From: a candidate division FCPU426 bacterium
Lineage (GTDB): Bacteria > Oederibacteriota > Muellerivitia > Muellerivitales > Muellerivitaceae
Direction of reading: 5' to 3'
DNA: 64,000 nucleotides
Assembly (NCBI GenBank): GCA_027452205.1
Contig: DAIDGV010000012.1
Span: 62,001 to 126,000 of the forward strand
Shown: positions 8,983 through 18,979 of the stretch, in pieces
How the letters are laid out: every line of letters begins with the position of its first letter
Numbering within the stretch: the stretch's first letter is position 1
Made by a program: the position numbers and the translations under genes
The notes under the pieces: generated by a model
Seen by the model: only the letters and a program-made list of their open reading frames with translations
Database searches by the model: none
Told to the model about the DNA's origin: nothing

Positions 8983-10779
8983 TTAGTCCAGGTAACCCTT
9001 TAACTTTCGGCTGCGGGAAGGATGCCGCAATTTCCGTAAAGCTTTGGCCTCGATCTGGCGGACACGCTCCCGAGTGACCTTGAAAGTATTGCCCACTTCT
9101 TCCAAAGTGTGGGGATATCCATTGCTCAAGCCGAAGCGCAGGCGAAGCACTTCCGCCTCTCTCTCTTTCAAAGTGCCGAGGATTTTGGAGATCTGTTCTT
9201 GCAACAGGACGAAAGCGGCGGCATTCGCCGGGCTGATGACGTCCTTATCCTCGATGAAGTCGCCCAAATGGCTATCTTTTTCTTCGCCGATGGGAGTCTC
9301 CAAAGAGATCGGTTCTTGCGCGATCTTCAGGATGGCCCGGACCTTTTCGACCGGCATCTCAAGGCGTTCGGCGATCTCATCGGCCATCGGCTCACGGCCC
9401 AGTTCTTGGACCAGGTCCCGGGAAACCTTGATGGACTTATTGATGGTCTCGATCATGTGCACCGGGATACGGATGGTACGGGCTTGGTCCGCGATGGCGC
9501 GGGTGATGGCCTGACGGATCCACCAGGTGGCGTAGGTGGAGAACTTGTAACCGCGACGGTATTCGAACTTTTCGACGGCCCTCATCAGACCGATGTTGCC
9601 TTCTTGGATCAAGTCCAGGAATGGCAGACCACGGTTGGTGTACTTCTTGGCGATGGAAATGACCAAGCGCAAGTTCGCCTCGACCAACTCCATGCGGGCT
9701 TGGTAAGCTTCCCGTTCGCCCACCCGAATGCTCTTCATGATGACCTTCATTTGGTCACGGGTAGCCATGGCCTCTTTTTCCAGCTTTTTGATGCTGTGGC
9801 GGGCTTCATCCCAGGCCTTGCAAGCCCTTTGGAAATCCTCACCCTTGGCGCTACTCTTCTTTTCCAGCGCCTTGACCTCTGAACCGGACCCATGCTTCAA
9901 GTAGCTGGGCAGTTTCACGTAAGCTTCCGGGGTCAATTTCATCTGGCGTTCTTGCAGATGCATGACGTGTTCTTGTTCTTCGAACAATTCACCCTGTTCG
10001 CGCATACGGCCGATGAGACGTTCTTTGACCTTCTTTTGGAACTGGCAATCCTTCACCAACCAGATCAGGTCGATGAGTTTGGTGTCGAGCTTTTCGGCCA
10101 ACTCTTTACGAGTGTCCTGGCTGAGCGACTTCAAATGCACCTTGTGCTGCATTTGCTTGATCTGCTTTTCCAAAGCTTTCAATTTGACGTGGTTCTTGCG
10201 GATCTTGGTGTAGATCTGTTTTTCCGGCACGCCGCCCGGCAGGTCGGCGTAGGGGTCCAGATCGATGGTTTCTTGTAAGGTTTTTTTCTTCTTCAAAATG
10301 TCGGTGAAAAGATCGTGTAAAAGTTGGAAGCCCATAGAGGACCCCAACACGGCTTTCTCCACGCGGAATTCGCCGGCTTCGATGCGCTTGGCGATGGAAA
10401 TTTCCTCTTCGCGGGTCAAAAGGGAGATACGGCCCATCTCGTGCAGGTACATCTTGACCGGATCGCCCATGCGGGTCTCGACCCCGGCTGTCTCGAAGCT
10501 CTTCTCGAATTCTTCGCCGTCGTCCTCGTCCTCATCCTTAGCAGCCCCGGCAGCGCCCACTTCCTTGTCCCCATCCGGGATAACGGGGGCTTTTTCTTCC
10601 TGGTCCACGATCTTGATGTCGTTCTCGCCCAACATTAAAAGAATATCGTCGATTTCCTCCGAGGAAACGACCTCATCAGGCAGGATGTCATTCACCTGTT
10701 TATAGGTGATGTAACCCTTCTCTTTACCGACCTCGAGAATCTTGGTGACGTGTTCTTTGGCCTTGGCTGGTTGCTTCAT
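8983..10779 (-). CDS. rpoD: RNA polymerase primary sigma factor (sigma-70)
   Basis: [130 protein letters not shown]. Confidence 0.98.
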   Translation of the reverse strand: MKQPAKAKEHVTKILEVGKEKGYITYKQVNDILPDEVVSSEEIDDILLMLGENDIKIVDQEEKAPVIPDGDKEVGAAGAAKDEDEDDGEEFEKSFETAGVETRMGDPVKMYLHEMGRISLLTREEEISIAKRIEAGEFRVEKAVLGSSMGFQLLHDLFTDILKKKKTLQETIDLDPYADLPGGVPEKQIYTKIRKNHVKLKALEKQIKQMQHKVHLKSLSQDTRKELAEKLDTKLIDLIWLVKDCQFQKKVKERLIGRMREQGELFEEQEHVMHLQERQMKLTPEAYVKLPSYLKHGSGSEVKALEKKSSAKGEDFQRACKAWDEARHSIKKLEKEAMATRDQMKVIMKSIRVGEREAYQARMELVEANLRLVISIAKKYTNRGLPFLDLIQEGNIGLMRAVEKFEYRRGYKFSTYATWWIRQAITRAIADQARTIRIPVHMIETINKSIKVSRDLVQELGREPMADEIAERLEMPVEKVRAILKIAQEPISLETPIGEEKDSHLGDFIEDKDVISPANAAAFVLLQEQISKILGTLKEREAEVLRLRFGLSNGYPHTLEEVGNTFKVTRERVRQIEAKALRKLRHPSRSRKLKGYLD

Positions 10780-12575
10780 TTACTTTCCACCTCTTGCGAA
10801 TATTGTCTCTTGAGAACGATCATCTGCTGGGCGAACTGCAACGCTTGCTCCGTGTTCCCAGCCTTTTCCGCCTCGGTCTGCCGGTCCTTCAACTCAGCCA
10901 ACTGACGCTTGAAATAGCGTTTCTTCAACGATGTGGCCAGGTCGTTCAACATGGCCTCACGGTGCTTCTTTTCCGATTGGTTCTCAATGCGGATGAAAGA
11001 CGCTTCCAACTCGGGCACCTGGTTCAACTGCTCCGGTTTCAGGTCCCCCGAACTCAACTCTTCGAACAGTTGCCTGAAGTTTTCTGATTGGAAAACCTCG
11101 GGCGACAATTCGTTCACGGCCCAGGGCACGAACTCGCCCCGTTCTTCGGTCAACAACGCCAAAAAGTCCGCCTCGATCTGCCGGTCAAACTTGTCCGACC
11201 CCTTTTGAGCGGGAATCGCCGCGGCCTCTTTCGCCACCGGCGTTTCTTCCCTCTCAGCAAAGGAACGGCGTGTGCCTTTTTTGCGTTCAGTATTGACGAT
11301 GGTCAATAGGTCCCGGTTATCCAACCCCAGCTCGGACTCGATAGCCGCGCAGGCCGCCTGCACCGAGACCTCGTCCGGGATCTGCAGGATCATCGGCACG
11401 AAACCCTGCAAGGCCCTCGTCCGTTCTTCCACGGGCGAACCCTGGAATTTCTTTTTCAACGACTGCGCCCACCAACGGAAAAATCCGGGGGCCTGTTTGA
11501 GAAGGCCCTCGAATTCTTCCTTCGAGTGTTTGGTCAAATATTCGTCCGGGTCCTTCGTGTCGGGCATCACCAACACCCGGATGTTCAAACCCGCCACCAC
11601 CAGGGGTTCGAAGCCCCTTAGGATCGCCGCTTGTCCCGCCGCGTCCGCGTCGTAAGAAAAGACCACCTCGGTCGTATAGCGCTTCAACAGCCGACCATGT
11701 TGGGACGTCAAAGCCGTCCCTAAAGTGGCAACGGCGTTCTCGAACCCGAAATGGTGCAAGGCCAAAGCGTCGAAATAACCCTCTACGACCAAAACGAAGC
11801 CCTTCTGACGGATGGCTTCGCGGGCCGCTTCCAGCAGATAAAGACATTCGCTCTTCTTAAAAAGTATCGTTTCAGGCGAGTTGAGATATTTCGGCCCGGC
11901 ATCCTCGCCGAGCATACGGCCCCCAAAAGCGACAATTCTACCATAGTTGTCTTTGACCGGAAACATCAGCCGATTGCGGAATTTGTCGTAATCGCTGTTT
12001 TTTTCATCGTTATGCACAATAAGGCCGCCGGAAAGCAATTCCGAGGGGGTAAATCCGGCTTTTTGACCGGCGTTTTTAAAGGAATCCCAGCCCGCCGGGG
12101 CGTAACCAACGAGGTACTTCAGGGCATCTTCTTTAGTGAATCCCCGCTTTTTGAAATAGTCCCGGGCGGCTTGTCCTTCGGTGGACAAGAGCTTTTCGTG
12201 GAAGAACTTCCCCGCGAACTCATTGAGCGCTTGGAGACGGTCCCGGACCCTTTCAGCTTCCAGGTCCTTTTTGTCTTCTTGCGGCTTGGGCAAGACGATG
12301 CCCGCCTTTTCCGCCAAAAGTTTCAAAGCCTCCGGGAAAGGCATCTTTTCGATCTCCATCACGAAGGTGATCACGTTGCCACCCTTGCCGCACCCGAAAC
12401 AATGGAACCCGTTGCGAGTCGGCGACACGTTGAAGCTCGGGGATTTTTCGCTGTGGAAAGGGCAGAGACCTTTATAGCTGTTGCCCGCTTTTTTCAAAGG
12501 CACATATTCGCCGATGACCGACACGATGTCGGTGGCGTCCTTGACCCTTTGAATGATTTCGTCCGAATACTTCAT
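10776..12575 (-). CDS. dnaG: DNA primase
   Basis: [36 protein letters not shown] zinc-binding region; toprim [24 protein letters not shown]. Confidence 0.97.
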   Translation of the reverse strand: MKYSDEIIQRVKDATDIVSVIGEYVPLKKAGNSYKGLCPFHSEKSPSFNVSPTRNGFHCFGCGKGGNVITFVMEIEKMPFPEALKLLAEKAGIVLPKPQEDKKDLEAERVRDRLQALNEFAGKFFHEKLLSTEGQAARDYFKKRGFTKEDALKYLVGYAPAGWDSFKNAGQKAGFTPSELLSGGLIVHNDEKNSDYDKFRNRLMFPVKDNYGRIVAFGGRMLGEDAGPKYLNSPETILFKKSECLYLLEAAREAIRQKGFVLVVEGYFDALALHHFGFENAVATLGTALTSQHGRLLKRYTTEVVFSYDADAAGQAAILRGFEPLVVAGLNIRVLVMPDTKDPDEYLTKHSKEEFEGLLKQAPGFFRWWAQSLKKKFQGSPVEERTRALQGFVPMILQIPDEVSVQAACAAIESELGLDNRDLLTIVNTERKKGTRRSFAEREETPVAKEAAAIPAQKGSDKFDRQIEADFLALLTEERGEFVPWAVNELSPEVFQSENFRQLFEELSSGDLKPEQLNQVPELEASFIRIENQSEKKHREAMLNDLATSLKKRYFKRQLAELKDRQTEAEKAGNTEQALQFAQQMIVLKRQYSQEVESK

Positions 12576-12588
12576 ACAAGCCCCTGGT

Positions 12589-14988
12589 TTATTTCAACTT
12601 TACGACGGTCACGCCCGCGCCACCTTGGGCGGGCTCGGCCATGGAAAAGGACACATCGGGATGTTGGACCGGCAGGTGTTTATGGATGGCCTCTTTCAAA
12701 GCGCCTGTCCCTTTTCCGTGAATGATGCGAACGAAAGGCAGGCCGGCCAAGAGGGCGTCATCCAGGAACTTATCCACCATCGGCAAAGCTTGGTCGACCA
12801 TTTTACCCCTCAGGTCGATCTCGAGGCTCCCTTTTTCCTCCATGGCCTTGGAACCCAGCACTTGGCTGGCCACGGTTGGAACATACTGCTTTTTCAGGAC
12901 CGGAGCCGCCTTGGAAACCCGTCCCAGGTCGGAGAATTTGCAGGTCAATTTCATGCCGTTATCCATTTGGATGACCGCTTCAGATCGGTCTTCGTCGGCG
13001 CTGACCACCAACACATTGCAATCGCCGGGCTTAAAAAGAACCTTGTCCCCGGGGTTAACCTGCACCACTTCGACCACCACTTTAGGTTGAGCTTGGCTGA
13101 CATTCTTTAATTTTTGGTTCACTGTTTGCTTGGCGTTATTCAGGCGGTCCTTATTGACACCCTGCCCCATCGGCATTTTGACGCCTTGGATCAAATGTTC
13201 CATTTGGCGGCGGGTGTTGCGGAGAATGCCTTCCGCTTCGACCTGAGCGTTCTTCTTGATGTTCTTGGCTTCATCCTTGATCTGTCGTTTGGCGACAAGC
13301 AGTTCTTGTTCTATTTTCTTCGCGTTGTCGCGTAATTTTTCCGCCTCTTGCCGGGCCTTCGCCGCAGCGTCTTTCTCTTGGCCTAACTTGGTCAAAAGTT
13401 CCGAAAGATCCACCTCACCCGGCGGCAAATGGGTCTTTGCCCTTTCCAGCAAAGCGTCATCGAACCCCATTTGCTGGGCCAGGGTCAAAGCGTAAGAACG
13501 CCCGGGGATACCCGGCACCAACCGGAAGGTCGGTTTGCCCGTGGTCTCATCAAAGAGCATCGCCGCGTTGGCCATGCCCTTTTCTTCCTGGGTCAAGAGT
13601 TTCAGGAGGGGTTGATGGGTATTCGCCAGAACAAAGGCACCCTTTTGGCGGAACTCTTCCAAGCAAGCCAAACCCAAAGCGCCACCTTCACGGGGGTCGG
13701 TGCCGGCACCCAACTCATCCAGTAGGCAAAGGGTTTCAGGCCCCGCTTGGTCCATCATGCGTTTAAGCGCGGTCAACTTGGCGGCATAGGTGCTGAGATG
13801 GTCGGAGAGGTTTTGTTCGTCACGAAGATCGGTATCGAAATGGGTCAGGAAAGGAATGGAGCTATCCGCCCGGGCCGGTAAAGGAATACCCGACTGGGCC
13901 ATGACACAACAAAGACCCAGGGTTTTGAGACCCACGGTCTTCCCGCCCGCGTTGGGACCGGACACCAGTACTACCCGGACATCGCCCTCAAAATCGAGGT
14001 CCAACGGAATGACCCTTTCGCGGAACTTATCACCCGATTCCAACGAGAGCAAAGGATGCCGGGCTTGGTGTAATTTCAAAGGGGCGTTCTTTTGAGGCGC
14101 CACGAATTGGCCGTCATAGTTCGACGCGAAAAACGACAAAGCCCCATGGGCGTCGATCTCGGCGCAAACGATCAAAGTGGTCTCGATCTCACCCGCATGG
14201 TCAAGGACCCCTTGGGTCATTTCGCGGAGGACTTTACGGACCTCTTCGTCTTCCCGGGCTAACGCTTCCCGGACCCGGTTGTTGCTTTCGACCATTTCCT
14301 GGGGTTCCACGAATAAAGTGGCCCCCGAGGCGGACAGCCCATGGACAAAACCCGGCACTGAGCTTTGATGGTCCCGGCGGACCGGCACGACCAGACGGCC
14401 TTCTCTTTCGGTGACGATCTTTTCTTGGAGCACACCCCCCACGTCGGATCGTTGAAGGAATTTTTGATAGAAATTTTGGATCTCGGACCGCAGGGATCGG
14501 AGCTGGTCCCGGACACTTTTAAGTTCAGGAGAAGCGGAGTCCAGTACTTCACCTTTCTCCGAGATCTTCTCTTTGAGTTGATCCCTTAAGATCGGCAGTG
14601 CCAATAACCGGCCCAGCCATTCTTGAAAGACTGGCGGGATCCCCTCGCTTGGCGAAAGCGTCTGGCGAAGTTTGACCACGTCCGAAAGGAACCGGGCCAA
14701 AGCGGCCAATTCCTCCCCAGAAAGGACCTGACCCGCCGAGCGGGCTTCTTGGAAAGCAGACGCGAAGAACTGGCTGTCCGGAATGGCAAGACTGTTGTTT
14801 TTAAGAAGGAACTTTTCCAGCTCTTGGGTTTGGCGAAGGCGGTTCTCGATGACCGACCCGTCGGTCAAAGGTTTGAAAGAACGAAGGTGCTTCTTTCCCG
14901 CCGGGGTTTGGCAAGTCAGAGCGAGCTTTTCCAACAATTTCGGGAACTCCACCGCTTCGAGGAAACTTTCGAGGTTCTTTTCGCTCAA
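12589..14988 (-). CDS. mutS2: Endonuclease MutS2
   Basis: VVLVSGPNAGGKTVGLKTLGL Walker A; LLDELGAGTDPREGGALG; C-terminal Smr domain EIDLRGKMVDQALPMVDKFLDDA...IIHGKGTGALKEAI. Confidence 0.96.
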   Translation of the reverse strand: MSEKNLESFLEAVEFPKLLEKLALTCQTPAGKKHLRSFKPLTDGSVIENRLRQTQELEKFLLKNNSLAIPDSQFFASAFQEARSAGQVLSGEELAALARFLSDVVKLRQTLSPSEGIPPVFQEWLGRLLALPILRDQLKEKISEKGEVLDSASPELKSVRDQLRSLRSEIQNFYQKFLQRSDVGGVLQEKIVTEREGRLVVPVRRDHQSSVPGFVHGLSASGATLFVEPQEMVESNNRVREALAREDEEVRKVLREMTQGVLDHAGEIETTLIVCAEIDAHGALSFFASNYDGQFVAPQKNAPLKLHQARHPLLSLESGDKFRERVIPLDLDFEGDVRVVLVSGPNAGGKTVGLKTLGLCCVMAQSGIPLPARADSSIPFLTHFDTDLRDEQNLSDHLSTYAAKLTALKRMMDQAGPETLCLLDELGAGTDPREGGALGLACLEEFRQKGAFVLANTHQPLLKLLTQEEKGMANAAMLFDETTGKPTFRLVPGIPGRSYALTLAQQMGFDDALLERAKTHLPPGEVDLSELLTKLGQEKDAAAKARQEAEKLRDNAKKIEQELLVAKRQIKDEAKNIKKNAQVEAEGILRNTRRQMEHLIQGVKMPMGQGVNKDRLNNAKQTVNQKLKNVSQAQPKVVVEVVQVNPGDKVLFKPGDCNVLVVSADEDRSEAVIQMDNGMKLTCKFSDLGRVSKAAPVLKKQYVPTVASQVLGSKAMEEKGSLEIDLRGKMVDQALPMVDKFLDDALLAGLPFVRIIHGKGTGALKEAIHKHLPVQHPDVSFSMAEPAQGGAGVTVVKLK

Positions 14989-15623
14989 ACCTTCACCGCC
15001 CTAGCTTTCATTTTCTTGCGCATCGCCATGGAAGGCCGGGCCTTGCCGGGCCTCACGGACAAATAATCGTTATCCGTCAAAAAGAAGCGCAAGGGAAGAT
15101 CCGCGCCTTCGGTCAGGCCGATCCGGGTGGTCACCCCGATCTTTTCTTTCCGCTGCCCAGGCCTTAAATAGAGCGGTTTTTTAAAAAGCGCCTTTTGGTT
15201 GTGCGCGCGTTCAATGCCTAGCGCCTGGACCAATTTCCCGGGACCATTGGTCAACCCCAAATCATCCGGCAAGAACTTGCCTCGCCGTTGGGCCATGAGT
15301 TCTAAACCTTCCACGGGCTCCAAAGCCCGGATCAAGACCGCCCCGGGTACGTCTTCTTTTTCCGTGACCACATTGAATAGATAGTGATTGCCGTAGCAAA
15401 AGTAAACATAGGCAAAACCCGCCGGACCGAACATGGGGCTGTTGCGGGCGGTCTTGCCCCGGGAAGCATGACAACCCGGGTCTTTCTTCGGGAGATAAGC
15501 TTCTACTTCAACAATACGTCCCGCGGCGGTTCCTTGAGGCGTTTCATGGACCAGGACTTGGCCCAAAAGCGCCCGGGCCACCCGGACCGTTGGTTTGGAA
15601 TAAAAATTTTGGGGTAGGATCAT
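14985..15623 (-). CDS. DNA-3-methyladenine glycosylase (AAG/MPG family)
   Basis: VARALLGQVLVHETPQGTAAGRIVEVEAYLPKKDPGCHASRGKTARNSPMFGPAGFAYVYFCYGNHYLFNVVTEKE...NGPGKLVQALGI. Confidence 0.94.
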   Translation of the reverse strand: MILPQNFYSKPTVRVARALLGQVLVHETPQGTAAGRIVEVEAYLPKKDPGCHASRGKTARNSPMFGPAGFAYVYFCYGNHYLFNVVTEKEDVPGAVLIRALEPVEGLELMAQRRGKFLPDDLGLTNGPGKLVQALGIERAHNQKALFKKPLYLRPGQRKEKIGVTTRIGLTEGADLPLRFFLTDNDYLSVRPGKARPSMAMRKKMKARAVKV

Positions 15624-15662
15624 TCAGGACCGTCGACTGGGGGAAACCTTGTAAGAACGCCT

Positions 15663-16127
15663 TTAACCCAACTTCCCTTTAATGAGCCCACTGACCTTGC
15701 CCATATCGGCCCGGCCTTTGATCTTCGGGGTCAGGATACCCATAACCTTGCCCATGTCCTTCGGACCCGCCGCGCCGCTGGCCTTGATGGCTTCTTCGAT
15801 GAGCTGCGCCAACTCGGTTTCGCTCAGGGCCGCCGGCAGGTATTTTTCGATCAGGGTCAATTCGGCCTTTTCGCTGGCCGCCGCTTCCGGGCGACCGCCT
15901 TTTTCAAAACCCTCGATGGACTCTTTACGCTGTTTAGCTTGTTTGGAAAGAACGTCGATGACGTCCTCGTCGGTCACATCGCGTTTGAGATCGACCTCTT
16001 TATATTTGATAGCGGATTTGAGCATGCGCAAGGCCGACAGGCTGGCTTCGTCCTTGGCTTTCATGGCGGTGATGATATCGGCGTTGATCTTGTCGAACAG
16101 GGGGGATGAACCCATGGGCGCCTCCAA
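15663..16127 (-). CDS. GatB/YqeY domain-containing protein
   Basis: DKINADIITAMKAKDEASLSALRMLKSAIKYKEVD...EAAASEKAELTLIEKYLPAALSETEL. Confidence 0.93.
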   Translation of the reverse strand: MEAPMGSSPLFDKINADIITAMKAKDEASLSALRMLKSAIKYKEVDLKRDVTDEDVIDVLSKQAKQRKESIEGFEKGGRPEAAASEKAELTLIEKYLPAALSETELAQLIEEAIKASGAAGPKDMGKVMGILTPKIKGRADMGKVSGLIKGKLG

Positions 16128-16179
16128 ACATTAATTCATAATTCAAAATTAACAATTAAGAATTATAGTTTAAAAAAGA

Positions 16180-16207
16180 GAGCCCGTCCCCTCACGGGAA
16201 CGGGCTC
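16180..16207 (-). terminator. Intrinsic terminator downstream of rpsU
   Basis: Stem gagcccgt/acgggctc; minus strand continues CTCTTTTTTAAAC. Confidence 0.8.
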
Positions 16208-16223
16208 GGTGCGGCTGGCGACC

Positions 16224-16424
16224 TTAGTCGCGGTTGAACTTCATTGCCCGACGGCGCGCCTTTTTGCGGGCGGCAGCTTCGCGCTTTTTACGGCGTTCGC
16301 TGGGCTTCTCATAGAACTCGCGCTTCTTCATTTCTGAAATAAGCCCGGAATTCTGAACGACTTTCTTGAAACGCTTCAGGGCGTTCTCGATGGGTTCGTT
16401 CTCTTCTAAACGGATCTCGACCAC
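16224..16424 (-). CDS. rpsU: 30S ribosomal protein S21
   Basis: VEIRLEENEPIENALKRFKKVVQNSGLISEMKKREFYEKPSERRKKREAAARKKARR. Confidence 0.96.
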   Translation of the reverse strand: MVEIRLEENEPIENALKRFKKVVQNSGLISEMKKREFYEKPSERRKKREAAARKKARRRAMKFNRD

Positions 16425-16565
16425 GTGGTCACTCTCCCCTCTATGGGTGAAATGGAACTGGAACCCGAAGGTTTCCAGGGAGGAGGAGTGTAATGCTTTC
16501 GCAAGCCAGCCGTCAAGCGAACCGAGGCAGTATCAGGGCTGAAAAGGGCGTCTTTTGAGCGGGTT

Positions 16566-16904
16566 TTACAGGTGTGAGAGTTTCCCGCCACCCAAAAGGT
16601 GAATATGCAGGTGATGGACGGTCTGGCCCGCGTCCGGGCCGTAATTGACCAACAACCGGTAACCGGTCTGATCGATCGCCAGCTTCTCGGCGGTTTTCAC
16701 CGCCCGGTCCGCTAGCATCGAAAGGACGCCGTCTTTTTCCGAAACCGATTGGATCGAATCCACATGTTTTTTGGGGACGAAGAGGACATGCACCGGCGCG
16801 GCCGGCTCGATGTCATAAAAAGCAAAGACCTGATCGTCCTCATAGGCCACTTTGGCCGGGATCTCCCGGCGGATGATCTTGCAGAACAAGCAATCGTCAG
16901 CCAC
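16566..16904 (-). CDS. HIT family protein
   Basis: DCLFCKIIRREIPAKVAYEDDQVFAFYDIEPAAPVHVLFVPKKHVDS...GQTVHHLHIHLLGG (HxHxH). Confidence 0.95.
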   Translation of the reverse strand: MADDCLFCKIIRREIPAKVAYEDDQVFAFYDIEPAAPVHVLFVPKKHVDSIQSVSEKDGVLSMLADRAVKTAEKLAIDQTGYRLLVNYGPDAGQTVHHLHIHLLGGGKLSHL

Positions 16905-17547
16905 GGGCGCCTCCAGGGGTGTAAAGATAAGCGGTCATGTCGTCCGCCAAATAACCGCGGACTATTTTAGATCGGCCCCCGGACCAAAGGGAGGCCTTTT
17001 GTTCCAGGTCCTTCCGTTTAGCGTAAAAAAAGGTAGGGTCGTCACGGTCTTCCAAGGTTTCCAAAAGGTTAAAAGCAACGCCCAACCGGGAGAGGCGGAG
17101 ACAAAGCTTGACCGTTTCCCCGATCCAGGCCCAGTTGTCCTTGACCTTATGGTTGAAAATACCGCTGATCAAGATGTAATCCCACTGGCGGCGGGGCGGA
17201 TCTAGAAGGATGTTCCGGCTCTCGAAGTTCACTTTGGGATAACGCTTGCGGGCTCCCTGGACCATCAGGTCCAGGATGTCATAACCCGTGTACTGTCCTT
17301 CCCATCCCATTTCTTTCAGATAACCATAAAGGCAGCCCAGGCCACAGCCCAGGTCGAGGATACTTTTGCCTCGGATGTCACCGATAGCCAGCAAGGCGTT
17401 GAACCGGGCTTCTTGGGTTTCGGAGGATCTCCAACCGACGCGGTGGGAGGGTTCTTGATTGCCGATCAACTTGCCGATATAGAATAGCTTCATAGCCAAG
17501 AGATCATAACGGGAGATCGGTTTAGGTGCGGAAGCGGCCATGGTCAA
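16897..17547 (-). CDS. SAM-dependent methyltransferase
   Basis: IGDIRGKSILDLGCGLGCLYGYLKEMGWEGQYTGYDILDLMVQGARKRYP. Confidence 0.8.
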   Translation of the reverse strand: MTMAASAPKPISRYDLLAMKLFYIGKLIGNQEPSHRVGWRSSETQEARFNALLAIGDIRGKSILDLGCGLGCLYGYLKEMGWEGQYTGYDILDLMVQGARKRYPKVNFESRNILLDPPRRQWDYILISGIFNHKVKDNWAWIGETVKLCLRLSRLGVAFNLLETLEDRDDPTFFYAKRKDLEQKASLWSGGRSKIVRGYLADDMTAYLYTPGGARG

Positions 17548-18965
17548 AGCAGGATGGTCATGTCCGCGCCGATGATGAACCCGCTCAAGTCGAGGGTCAG
17601 CGGCGAAGCACCAGGGGTAACGGTTCCGGTCGGGACAAAGATGATCTTGGTTCCATTGGCGGTTTGCAGCGTTTCCAATTGACCAGGCACATTGACCGTA
17701 TTACCAGTGCCGGTCCCATCCGGGACCGAACCACTGCCGCCAAAGGTCTGGATCTGGGCCATTTGATAGCCCAGGAAACCGGAAACGATGGAATTGGGGA
17801 TCGGCTTCCAATCCACTCCCATTTTGAATCGTGCGCCGATACCCGAACCGGTGAAATTACCGGTGACCAAGGGAAAATCAAAATTAGTGTCCGGCGTTGG
17901 ATTCGTGATTTCTGAATTCGCCGTGTTCACGGCGGTCATATAGTAAGAAGGATCCACTTCGAAGAAGAACTTGATCTTATTACGATAGAGCCGCACCATC
18001 TCGGACCGGATGCTCATTCCGATGGTGGTGACGTTATAAGTGATGGCGGCGTCCCCTCCGTTCAGGTTATTGTTCGAAGTGTAAGACTCGGTCATCTGGC
18101 CCAAAAAGAGGGTCCCGAAGGTCAATCCCACTTCCAGGTCCTCGGAGATCTGCACATAGGGGTTCAACTCGATCCCCAACCCGCCGGGAGGAACGGTCGA
18201 GGACAAAGAGAACGCATCCGACGCAGGCGCCAAAGCCGCCTTGGTCTTGAGTTCCGTATTGAAATTATTGAAGTCCTTCAGAGAAACGAACTGAAATGTC
18301 GGCTCAAAGCGAATACCAATACCGGAAAAAACGAAGGGGGGTGAGAAAGGCGGTCCCAATTGTAATTGGGAATCCAGCCAATCCTGGTCATCGGGGGCTA
18401 GCTGGCCTCTCATGTTCTGCGCCAAGGCGGTCACAGCCGCGTCATTAGTCTTGGAAACGTAATAGTTGAAATTCAAGGCGGCCATTTGTTTATTGCCGAT
18501 CTGATAGTAGCAATAGCCCATGTCATAAAAAGCCTTTAAGTTGGTAGCCTCGTACTGTTCGATCTCTTTGAGATTGGGGATAGCTTCTTTATATTTTTTA
18601 TCCTTTAGGAGCTGTTCCGCCTTGATGAACAAGGCAGTCTTGGGAGCGGGCATGGAAGTGCGGATCTTCTTGATAAAAGCCTCGACCTTCTCGTCCTTAT
18701 GCAGGTCGTCGGACTTTTGCAGATACTCCACGGCCTTTTCCTTGTTGTTCAGGAAATATTGGCAGTTACCCATGCCCAAATAGGCGCGGTAAGGGTCCAC
18801 ATCGTAAGGAATGGCGCCCTGGTAAGCGTCAAAAGCCCGTTGATAGTCTTTTTGAGTGAAGAAGGAGTTGGCTTCACGGTAATAGTCATCCGCCGTATCG
18901 GCCCAAAGGAATTGGGGTAGGGCCATCAAGATCAATAACGAGAAAAGCAATATTTTTCGACCCAT
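17544..18965 (-). CDS. TPR-repeat protein with C-terminal outer-membrane beta-barrel-like region
   Basis: Signal peptide MGRKILLFSLLILMALPQFLWA; TPRs; then alternating amphipathic segments with a terminal hydrophobic strand. Start MGRK at 18965. Confidence 0.65.
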   Translation of the reverse strand: MGRKILLFSLLILMALPQFLWADTADDYYREANSFFTQKDYQRAFDAYQGAIPYDVDPYRAYLGMGNCQYFLNNKEKAVEYLQKSDDLHKDEKVEAFIKKIRTSMPAPKTALFIKAEQLLKDKKYKEAIPNLKEIEQYEATNLKAFYDMGYCYYQIGNKQMAALNFNYYVSKTNDAAVTALAQNMRGQLAPDDQDWLDSQLQLGPPFSPPFVFSGIGIRFEPTFQFVSLKDFNNFNTELKTKAALAPASDAFSLSSTVPPGGLGIELNPYVQISEDLEVGLTFGTLFLGQMTESYTSNNNLNGGDAAITYNVTTIGMSIRSEMVRLYRNKIKFFFEVDPSYYMTAVNTANSEITNPTPDTNFDFPLVTGNFTGSGIGARFKMGVDWKPIPNSIVSGFLGYQMAQIQTFGGSGSVPDGTGTGNTVNVPGQLETLQTANGTKIIFVPTGTVTPGASPLTLDLSGFIIGADMTILL

Positions 18966-18979
18966 GAAGAATTCCCTTT

